Assembly (NCBI GenBank): GCA_002693605.1
Contig: NZQO01000155.1
Location: 1-10,730 of the forward strand
Source of the DNA: Flavobacteriaceae bacterium
Lineage (GTDB): Bacteria > Bacteroidota > Bacteroidia > Flavobacteriales > Flavobacteriaceae
Reading direction: 5' to 3'
Length of the DNA stretch: 10,730 bases
Shown: piece by piece, positions 1 to 5,668 of the stretch
Layout: each line of letters opens with the position of its first letter
Numbering within the stretch: position 1 is the first letter of the stretch
Notes under the pieces: model-generated
Told to the model about the DNA's origin: nothing
The model's database searches: none
What the model saw: only the letters and a program-made list of their open reading frames with translations
Translations under genes and position numbers: made by a program

Positions 1-982
1 CGAAAGGCTCCATTTCGAAAACGCCCACGGGACCGTTCCACAGTATCGTCTTCGATTTTAAGATAACACTTGCAAACTGCTCGTTGGTCTTGGGGCCCAC
101 GTCCAGCCCCATCCAGCCTTCGGGAATAGCATCGGCATCGTCGATCTCGGTACTGGCAAATTCCGAAAAGCTGTTAGCCGCCACAACATCGACTGGCAAA
201 TGTACCTGCACACCTTTCTCCTTGGCTTTGTCCAAAATTTCCAGAGAAAGCTCTTGTTTGTCGTCTTCAACAAGGGAACTGCCAATCTTGCCCCCCTGTG
301 CCTTGATGAAGGTAAACGCCATGCCGCCGCCAATGATGAGATGGTCAATCTTGTCCAGAATATTCTCGATAATGGTTATTTTCGACGAAACCTTCGCACC
401 GCCAATAATTGCCAATACGGGTGTCTCACTATGTTGCAAAACTTTGTTAACGTTCTTGATTTCCGAAGCCAGAAGGTATCCGAAGCATTTTTCCTCGGGG
501 AAAAAATCGGCAATTACCGCTGTAGACGCGTGTGCCCTGTGCGCAGTGCCAAAGGCGTCGTTCACGTAGATATCACCCAGTTTAGAAAGGGCCTCGGCGA
601 AATTCCGATCACCCGCAGTCTCCTCTTCATGATAGCGCAGGTTTTCGAGCAATAGTATTTCTCCGTTGGCAAGGTTGCTGACGGCATTCTGTGCTGTCTC
701 GCCCACGCAATCATCGACAAACTGCACATTAACCCCCAGTATTTCACTTGCCTTGGCCAAGATATGTTTGAGCGAAAATTCGTGCTCCCTGTTTTTTGGC
801 CTTCCCAAATGCGACATAAGGACACAGCTACCCCCATCTTCCAAAATCTTGATGATGGTTGGCTTGGCAGCCTCGATGCGAGTGGCATCGGTGACCTCAT
901 AAGCATCGTTCAGCGGTACGTTGAAATCTACGCGTATTAAGGCTTTCTTTCCCTTGAAGTTGAAATCGTCTACTGTTTTCAT
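1..982 (-). CDS. pgk: Phosphoglycerate kinase, C-terminus cut off by window edge
   Basis: Cytosolic glycolytic enzyme that transfers the acyl phosphate of 1,3-bisphosphoglycerate to ADP, giving ATP and 3-phosphoglycerate. Translating the minus strand from ATG 982-980 gives 327 codons with no stop or frameshift up to the edge; about 70 residues should be missing, as bacterial PGKs run near 395-400. Hallmarks seen: RVDFNVPL (17-24) and SHLGRP (57-62) of the substrate-binding N-domain, LLLENLRYHEEE (110-121), NDAFGTAHRAHAS (141-153), GGAKVSSKI (194-202), the glycine-rich GGGMAFTF (218-225), and WNGPVGVFE (315-323) in the nucleotide-binding C-domain. The start is set by alignment of the MKTVDDFNFKGKKALIRVDF opening with the family. 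The gene is divergent from holB and carries a TATATTTG -7 element just upstream. The C-terminal nucleotide loop lies outside the window. Identity is certain. Confidence 0.97.
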   Translation of the reverse strand, partial: MKTVDDFNFKGKKALIRVDFNVPLNDAYEVTDATRIEAAKPTIIKILEDGGSCVLMSHLGRPKNREHEFSLKHILAKASEILGVNVQFVDDCVGETAQNAVSNLANGEILLLENLRYHEEETAGDRNFAEALSKLGDIYVNDAFGTAHRAHASTAVIADFFPEEKCFGYLLASEIKNVNKVLQHSETPVLAIIGGAKVSSKITIIENILDKIDHLIIGGGMAFTFIKAQGGKIGSSLVEDDKQELSLEILDKAKEKGVQVHLPVDVVAANSFSEFASTEIDDADAIPEGWMGLDVGPKTNEQFASVILKSKTILWNGPVGVFEMEPF

Positions 983-999
983 AATATGGCGTTAGCTTG

Positions 1000-1007
1000 C
1001 AAATATA
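1000..1007 (-). promoter_or_regulatory. Putative -7 promoter element of pgk
   Basis: Read on the minus strand this is TATATTTG, an exact match to the Bacteroidota -7 consensus TAnnTTTG. It lies 17 bases before the pgk ATG, implying a very short leader. The nearest TTG (minus strand, 1025-1023) is only 15 bases upstream, shorter than the usual 19-21, so the -33 box is weak. The motif is seen directly; promoter activity is inferred. Confidence 0.55.
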
Positions 1008-1043
1008 CGGGTTTTTGATAGGCAATAAGGAGGGAAAAAAGTG

Positions 1044-1051
1044 TAGTTTTG
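1044..1051 (+). promoter_or_regulatory. Putative -7 promoter element of holB, almost touching the start codon
   Basis: TAGTTTTG matches the Bacteroidota TAnnTTTG element. It ends only 3 bases before the holB ATG at 1055, so initiation at the usual distance would give a leaderless or nearly leaderless mRNA. The only upstream TTG (1015-1017) is 26 bases away, too far for a standard -33 box, so confidence is limited. Confidence 0.4.
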
Positions 1052-1054
1052 CGT

Positions 1055-2218
1055 ATGGATTTTTCAGAAATCATAGGCCAAGAACACTTAAAGAACCATC
1101 TGCAAACCACCGCGGAAAACCAGCGGATACCGCACGCACAGCTATTTGTGGGCCAGACTGGCACGGGGTTGTTGCCCATGGCCATTGCCTATGCACGTAG
1201 CTTACTGTGCTTAGGCCTTCCAACGGGCAGTGACGCTCGTAAGGTGAGCGAACAGAAGGTTGACAAACTGATGCATCCCGACCTTCATTTCGTCTATCCT
1301 GTTACCAAGCGAAATTCGAACCATCGAAATCCAATTTCGAAGGACTTTTCGGTTGAATGGCGAAATTTTATACAAGATAATCCGTACGGCAGCTTATTAG
1401 ATTGGATGCAATCTATCGGCCTGGAAAACAAGCAGGGAAATATAGGCGTAAGCGAAGCACAAGATATCGTTAAGACCCTCTCGTTAAAATCGTACGAAGG
1501 CGGTTATAAGGTTATGATAATGTGGATGGCCGACCGTATGAACAACGAGTGTTCCAATAAAATTTTGAAGCTCATTGAAGAACCGCCACATAAGACGGTA
1601 CTACTTCTGCTGACCGAGCAAGAAGATAGCCTACTGGAAACCATAAAATCAAGGTGCCAGACACTCCATTTCCCGCTATTGGCCGAGGTAGATATCGCAC
1701 AGGCCCTTATTGAAAAGGAGAATGTGGAAAATGCAACAGCTACAAAAATAAGCCGGTTGGCGCAGGGTAATTATCACCGCGCACTAAAATTGTTGCAAAG
1801 TGATGGTAACGATGCCGATTTTGAAACTTGGTTCATTACTTTGTTCCGTATTGCCTATATGGTAAGCAAAAAGAAGGACGAGACGCTAAAGTTAGTATCC
1901 TGGAGCGACACCCTTGCTAGCATTGGCCGCGAGCCGCAGAAGGCGTTTCTAGGCTATTGCCTTGAAACGATTAGACAGGCATTGTTAACAAACTACAACA
2001 CTAAGGAATTAGTATATTTTGAATCGAACGACAAATCATTTTCCATCGATAAGTTCGCTCCGTTTGTACACGATGGAAATATTTTCAAATATACTGCCGC
2101 AATTGAAGAGGCAATCTATCACGTGGAACGTAACGGAAGCGCAAAACTCATTTTTTCCGATCTCGCTATGCAATTCGCACGAGCGGTACACGCAAAATCA
2201 TCGTATCAAACAACTTGA
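1055..2218 (+). CDS. holB: DNA polymerase III subunit delta' (clamp loader)
   Basis: Predicted 387-residue clamp-loader subunit that, with gamma/tau and delta, opens the beta sliding clamp and places it on primed DNA. Visible features: IIGQEHLKNHL (6-16) typical of the AAA+ N-terminus; a P-loop-like GQTGTGLL (33-40) lacking the Walker A lysine; KSYEGGYKVMI (145-155); NKILKLIEEPP (168-178); and the SRC motif (199-201) whose arginine reaches into the neighbouring subunit's ATP site. The four-cysteine zinc module seen in E. coli delta' is absent: only Cys52 lies in the expected zone, followed by MHPDLHF (73-79). A degenerate P-loop fits the known non-ATPase nature of delta'. ATG 1055 is chosen over an in-frame TTG at 1049 because MDFSEIIGQ matches the family opening. 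Divergent from pgk and convergent with the methyltransferase; not in an operon here. Confidence 0.92.
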   Translation: MDFSEIIGQEHLKNHLQTTAENQRIPHAQLFVGQTGTGLLPMAIAYARSLLCLGLPTGSDARKVSEQKVDKLMHPDLHFVYPVTKRNSNHRNPISKDFSVEWRNFIQDNPYGSLLDWMQSIGLENKQGNIGVSEAQDIVKTLSLKSYEGGYKVMIMWMADRMNNECSNKILKLIEEPPHKTVLLLLTEQEDSLLETIKSRCQTLHFPLLAEVDIAQALIEKENVENATATKISRLAQGNYHRALKLLQSDGNDADFETWFITLFRIAYMVSKKKDETLKLVSWSDTLASIGREPQKAFLGYCLETIRQALLTNYNTKELVYFESNDKSFSIDKFAPFVHDGNIFKYTAAIEEAIYHVERNGSAKLIFSDLAMQFARAVHAKSSYQTT

Positions 2219-2354
2219 TAAAAATTTAATACACTATAATTTTATTCTATTAAAAACGTGCCGATTTCAGCCTGTTTCGTCGTGTTTTTGTACTGAATCG
2301 ACCCGAAACCACGCTTAAAACCCTAACCGCGACCTAAGGCTCTTAAAATCGCTT
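2219..2354. other. Convergent intergenic gap with weak inverted repeats (possible bidirectional terminator)
   Basis: No gene is supported in this 136-base gap between the 3' ends of holB and the methyltransferase. It is AT-rich at the holB side. Inverted repeats seen: TTTAATA (2225-2231) with TATTAAA (2248-2254); GTTTCG (2274-2279) with CGAAAC (2304-2309), extended by TCG/CGA inside; and TTAAAA-TCGC-TTTTAA (2343-2358), which overlaps the methyltransferase stop codon. None has a strong GC-rich stem followed by a U-tract in the correct direction, so termination is only inferred from the convergent arrangement. Confidence 0.35.
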
Positions 2355-3227
2355 TTAACGCTTTAGAATATAGATGATGGAGGAAAATTCCTTGGTCTTC
2401 ATAGCTTTTATGTTCGAAATACCCCCGCGCAATAAAGCCCCTACTACGTAGAATTTATTCCCTCTATATTTTTCCGAAAGAAGGCTAACGTAAAACGAAT
2501 CGAACCACATTGGTTTTTTGTCCACTACACGAAATTGAGTGAACAACTTCGGAAAACTCTTCTGTGAAAAATGCCAAAGGTGTCGGGGCACATCAAAAGC
2601 GGCCCAATATTCATTGTAATATTCCGCATCGTATGAATTAAAATTCGGGACGGCAATTACCAAACTTCCGCCCTCTGCCACCAAGTCTTCCAGTTTTTTA
2701 ATTACATTCTGTAAATCTGGCATATGTTCCAGAACGTGCCAGAGAGTGACAACATCAAATCGTTGTCCGGCCAGCGAATCAATGTTCTCATAACATTGAA
2801 TCTCTTTCTTTGCACACAGGTCTCGCGCTTTCGTGTTAGGCTCAACTCCCGTTACTTTCCAGCCATCCTTTTCCGCCTTTCTCAAAAACTCACCGGTACC
2901 AGCGCCGATATCCAATAGGGACCCTTGGGAATTATTTTGACGATTGACCAGTGCAATTTTTTTTCGTAGGGAATAATTCTTAACCGTCTGGTATACGAAT
3001 TGGAACCACCCTTTCCTCGAATCGGAATGCGAGACATAGTCGTCGCTCTCATAATATTTGGAAAGATGGGCCGCCTCGGGTTGCAGATGGGTGATCAGCA
3101 TCTCAAATTCTTGGCAATAGCGAAGCTCAAACCGCTCTCCCGTTACGAGAAAATCTTTTGTGGTTAAGTATTTACTAGAATTTGGCTTAATTTGATTCAA
3201 TCGAAAAGTATTACAATTTTTATCCAT
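2355..3227 (-). CDS. Class I SAM-dependent methyltransferase
   Basis: A 290-residue protein with a Rossmann-type S-adenosylmethionine methyltransferase domain of the Methyltransf_23/UbiG-like kind. Motif I is LLDIGAGTGEFL (104-115), an acidic residue follows in GVEPN (127-131), then the post-motif region with WHVLEHMPD (163-171), the strand SLVIAVPNF (188-196), and FDVPRHLWHFS (211-221), a signature shared with SAM methyltransferases near surface-polysaccharide genes. The N-terminal region carries KYYESDDYVSHSDS (57-70), which I recall as typical of flavobacterial homologues. Substrate unknown: it could be a small molecule, lipid or glycan. It follows mnmG by 20 bases on the same strand and is probably co-transcribed. 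The ATG at 3227 shares its A with the end of a parS-like palindrome that occupies the ribosome-binding region, and no Shine-Dalgarno sequence is visible there. A later start is possible but the next in-frame Met is residue 43, inside conserved sequence. Confidence 0.85.
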   Translation of the reverse strand: MDKNCNTFRLNQIKPNSSKYLTTKDFLVTGERFELRYCQEFEMLITHLQPEAAHLSKYYESDDYVSHSDSRKGWFQFVYQTVKNYSLRKKIALVNRQNNSQGSLLDIGAGTGEFLRKAEKDGWKVTGVEPNTKARDLCAKKEIQCYENIDSLAGQRFDVVTLWHVLEHMPDLQNVIKKLEDLVAEGGSLVIAVPNFNSYDAEYYNEYWAAFDVPRHLWHFSQKSFPKLFTQFRVVDKKPMWFDSFYVSLLSEKYRGNKFYVVGALLRGGISNIKAMKTKEFSSIIYILKR

Positions 3228-3242
3228 GTTCCACGTGAAACA
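3227..3242 (-). other. parS: parS-like ParB-binding palindrome, site 1 (methyltransferase leader)
   Basis: The plus strand reads TGTTCCACGTGAAACA, one base different from the B. subtilis parS consensus TGTTTCACGTGAAACA; the minus strand reads TGTTTCACGTGGAACA. It fills most of the 20-base gap between the mnmG stop (3248) and the methyltransferase start codon (3227-3225), whose A is the last palindrome base. parS sites bind ParB/Spo0J and seed origin-region segregation complexes. In mRNA the same bases can fold into a six-pair hairpin (one G-U) with loop ACGU. Match to parS is seen; ParB binding is inferred. Confidence 0.8.
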
Positions 3243-3247
3243 ATTGG

Positions 3248-5119
3248 CTAACGTCCCATATACACTAACAATACTGAAATGTCATTGGGTGACACCCCGC
3301 TAATACGTGAAGCTTGCGAGACGGTGGCCGGCTGGATTGCTGCCAACTTTTCTTTCGCCTCGAAGGAAAGGGATTTGAGTTTTGTATAGTCAAAGTTCCG
3401 GGGAATTTTAATTCCCTCAAGCCTATTCAACTTGTCTGCGTTTGATTTTTCCTTTTCAATATAGCCCGCGTACTTTACCTGTATTTCGGCCTGCTGTAAA
3501 ACTTCATAATCTAGATCATTCTCCTGTATGTACGATTCGACCGTGTCGATTTTCCTCATATCGTCCATTGATATCTCCGGACGGGAAAACAACTTGAACA
3601 TCTTGTCGCTCTGTGAAATTTCAGATGAATTATTTTCTGTAAGGATGGGATTCATGATTTCTGGCGAAACACTTGTTTCCCGAAAGAAATTTACGAAAGA
3701 ATCTGAATTATCCTTTTTCTTTTCCATGGCTCGTAAGCGTGCATCCGAAGCCAATCCAATTTTGTGCCCTAGGGGCGTTAACCTAAAATCTGCATTGTCC
3801 TGGCGCAAAAGGGTCCTGTATTCCGCACGCGAGGTAAACATACGGTAAGGCTCTTCGGTTCCCTTTGTAATGAGATCATCAATTAAAACGCCAATATAAG
3901 CTTCGCTACGATTTAGAATGAAAGGTTCCTTTTCCTGCACCTTTAAGCTCGCGTTAATACCAGCCATTAACCCTTGTGAGGCAGCCTCCTCATACCCCGT
4001 GGTGCCGTTTATCTGACCCGCAAAATATAGCCCATCAACCAATTTGGTTTCAAGGGTATGCTGCAACTGGGTGGGCGGGAAATAATCATATTCTATTGCA
4101 TACCCCGGTCTAAAGAACTTAACCTTCTCGAAACCGGCCACTTCCTTCAGGGCCTTAAATTGTACGTCTTCGGGAAGCGAAGTGGAGAATCCGTTTACGT
4201 AATATTCAACGGTATCCCACCCTTCCGGTTCTACGAAAAGCTGGTGCCTATCCTTATCTGCAAAGCGATTTATCTTATCTTCTATGGAAGGACAGTAACG
4301 CGGACCAATACTTTGAATGGCCCCATTGAACATGGGGGAACGATCAAAACCTTCCTTTAAAAGTTCGTGCACCTGTGTGCTGGTATACGTCATGTGGCAC
4401 GACCGCTGTTTCGTTAAAGGTGCAGTTTCGTTGGAATAGGAAAATTTCTCAGGATTTTCATCACCCGGCTGTTCTACCATTTTTGAAAAATCCAACGATC
4501 GGCCATCTACCCTGGGTGGGGTACCGGTCTTCATTCTTCCAGATTCGAAACCCAGATTCACCAAGTCCTGGGTTATTCCAGTCGCCGCTCGTTCACCAGC
4601 ACGACCCCCTCCAAATTGCTTATCGCCTATATGGATGAGCCCATTGAGAAAAGTTCCATTGGTCAATACGACCGATTTTGCAAAGACCTCTAATCCCAAA
4701 GAAGTTCGTACGCCAACCACCTTATTATTTGAAACTATGATTCCGGAAACCATTTCTTGATAAAAATCTAAGTTCGCGGTGCCCTCTAACATTAAACGCC
4801 ACAATTCTGAAAACCGCATGCGATCGCTCTGTACCCGTGGACTCCACATGGCAGGACCTTTTGATTTATTGAGCATCTTGAACTGAATAGCCGTCTTGTC
4901 GGAAATTATCCCGCTATAACCCCCAAGTGCATCGATTTCACGAACAATTTGGCCCTTAGCGATGCCCCCCATTGCTGGATTACACGACATTTGGCCAATG
5001 TTTTGCAGGTTCATGGTAATTAGCAAGGTCTTCGACCCCATATTAGCAGCTGCCGCCGCAGCCTCAGAGCCAGCGTGACCGGCCCCGACCACAATAACAT
5101 CATATTCCTTTTCAAACAT
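3248..5119 (-). CDS. mnmG: tRNA uridine-5-carboxymethylaminomethyl(34) synthesis enzyme MnmG (GidA)
   Basis: FAD-dependent enzyme that works with the GTPase MnmE in the cytosol to install the carboxymethylaminomethyl group on wobble uridine 34 of several tRNAs, using methylene-tetrahydrofolate and NADH. At 623 residues it has the standard full length. Seen: FAD-binding GAGHAGSEAAAAAANMG (12-28), MSCNPAMGGIAKG (44-56) with Cys46, GTPPRVDG (199-206), RYCPSIEDK (274-282) with the conserved catalytic-site Cys276, QINGTTGYEEAASQG in the C-terminal part of the FAD domain, and the C-terminal MnmE/tRNA-interacting tail SRISGVSPNDISVLLVYMG. Start ATG 5119 matches the family opening. It has its own promoter (TACTTTTG at 5196-5189) despite lying 132 bases downstream of ybeY on the same strand, and parS-like palindromes lie in its leader and just past its stop. 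Confidence 0.98.
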   Translation of the reverse strand: MFEKEYDVIVVGAGHAGSEAAAAAANMGSKTLLITMNLQNIGQMSCNPAMGGIAKGQIVREIDALGGYSGIISDKTAIQFKMLNKSKGPAMWSPRVQSDRMRFSELWRLMLEGTANLDFYQEMVSGIIVSNNKVVGVRTSLGLEVFAKSVVLTNGTFLNGLIHIGDKQFGGGRAGERAATGITQDLVNLGFESGRMKTGTPPRVDGRSLDFSKMVEQPGDENPEKFSYSNETAPLTKQRSCHMTYTSTQVHELLKEGFDRSPMFNGAIQSIGPRYCPSIEDKINRFADKDRHQLFVEPEGWDTVEYYVNGFSTSLPEDVQFKALKEVAGFEKVKFFRPGYAIEYDYFPPTQLQHTLETKLVDGLYFAGQINGTTGYEEAASQGLMAGINASLKVQEKEPFILNRSEAYIGVLIDDLITKGTEEPYRMFTSRAEYRTLLRQDNADFRLTPLGHKIGLASDARLRAMEKKKDNSDSFVNFFRETSVSPEIMNPILTENNSSEISQSDKMFKLFSRPEISMDDMRKIDTVESYIQENDLDYEVLQQAEIQVKYAGYIEKEKSNADKLNRLEGIKIPRNFDYTKLKSLSFEAKEKLAAIQPATVSQASRISGVSPNDISVLLVYMGR

Positions 5120-5138
5120 AAAACTCTTTGTATTTCAA

Positions 5139-5160
5139 AATTGTTCCACGTGGAACAATT
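5139..5160. other. parS: parS-like ParB-binding palindrome, site 2 (mnmG leader)
   Basis: Core 5142-5157 is TGTTCCACGTGGAACA, a perfect palindrome differing from the B. subtilis parS consensus by one symmetric base change in each arm. Symmetry extends three further bases each side, giving a 22-bp perfect palindrome at 5139-5160. It lies 19 bases upstream of the mnmG ATG and downstream of its predicted promoter, so it is transcribed into the leader, where it could form a nine-pair stem with an ACGU loop. The shared core with site 1, 1.9 kb away, argues against chance. ParB binding is inferred. Confidence 0.82.
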
Positions 5161-5178
5161 CTATTTTGTTAAGCTGAA

Positions 5179-5192
5179 TTTGCGGCCGCAAA
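5179..5192. repeat. 14-bp palindrome TTTGCGGCCGCAAA at the mnmG transcription start zone
   Basis: Perfect palindrome containing GCGGCCGC (5182-5189). On the minus strand it overlaps the final TTTG of the -7 element and would include the predicted transcription start of mnmG. It may be an operator or simply the common flavobacterial promoter-plus-GCGGC start context; no regulator can be named. Confidence 0.4.
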
Positions 5193-5219
5193 AGTAAGTA
5201 AAATACTTATAATCAGAAA
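5189..5219 (-). promoter_or_regulatory. Predicted mnmG promoter (TTTC-N19-TACTTTTG)
   Basis: On the minus strand TACTTTTG (5196-5189) matches the Bacteroidota -7 consensus TAnnTTTG. TTTC (5219-5216), one base from the TTTG -33 consensus, sits 19 bases upstream, which is a normal spacing. Transcription would begin near 5183, giving a leader of about 65 bases that carries the parS-like palindrome. This is the best two-part promoter match in the window. Confidence 0.65.
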
Positions 5220-5251
5220 GTTAAAACACAGGGGTCCTGATATTCAGTAAA

Positions 5252-5668
5252 TTATACGAAATCACGTTGTAAAAGGGCGTTATTTTCGGCATTTCGCATC
5301 TCCGATTCTTCTTCTGTCGTCTTGTCCCTAAGTCCGCAATAATGCAAGACACCGTGAATCATCACCCGATGCAGTTCGTCTTCGAACGAGACATTATATT
5401 CCTTGGCATTTTCAAGAACGCGATCTATCGAAATAAATATTTCTCCGTGAATTTCGTTACCCATTGTGTAATCGAAGCTAATAATATCGGTATAGGTATC
5501 ATGGTTTAGATACTCCAGATTTATCTTGAGCAGACCCTCATCATCCAAAAAGTTATAGCAGAGTTCTCCCAATGAAAACTTCCTGTCTGCAATGACATTT
5601 TCTATCCACCTTCGTATCTCGTCCTGTTTTGAGAGTTGAAAATCTGTTTCAGAATAAAACTCAATCAT
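5252..5668 (-). CDS. ybeY: Endoribonuclease YbeY (rRNA maturation factor)
   Basis: Single-domain metal-dependent endoribonuclease needed for 16S rRNA 3'-end maturation and 70S ribosome quality control. Starting at ATG 5668 it has 138 residues, slightly short for the family. Seen: NHDTYTDIISFDY (55-67), the core NxxxRxTDVLSF-like strand; GEIFIS (75-80); and the metal-site stretch HGVLHYCGLRD (105-115) with His105 and His109. The third ligand, histidine in E. coli (HxxxHxxxxxH), is Asp115 here; as I recall this is usual in Bacteroidota, so the enzyme is probably active. The frame is open further upstream (to 5710), but ATG 5668 is preferred: it has AGAAGGG just upstream, and the family begins at this point. 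It overlaps the end of the DUF4175 gene by 8 bases (ATG within the stop region), suggesting translational coupling. Confidence 0.95.
   Translation of the reverse strand: MIEFYSETDFQLSKQDEIRRWIENVIADRKFSLGELCYNFLDDEGLLKINLEYLNHDTYTDIISFDYTMGNEIHGEIFISIDRVLENAKEYNVSFEDELHRVMIHGVLHYCGLRDKTTEEESEMRNAENNALLQRDFV

Noticed and set aside
84..906. Open frames on both strands between 84 and 906 (such as 84-569, 200-655 and 562-906)
   Set aside because: They are out-of-frame readings of the intact pgk coding sequence on the minus strand.
1027..1033. AAGGAGG as the Shine-Dalgarno sequence of holB
   Set aside because: Spacing to ATG 1055 is 21 bases; no suitable closer start codon (GTG 1041 is followed directly by a stop).
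2115..2130. TCTATCACGTGGAACG inside holB as a third parS site
   Set aside because: Right half matches parS but three positions differ overall and the left arm is broken; it encodes YHVERN in frame, so coincidence is more likely.
2019..2318. Plus-strand open frame of 99 codons running past the end of holB
   Set aside because: Overlaps conserved holB sequence for two thirds of its length, has no recognisable domain and no ribosome-binding site.
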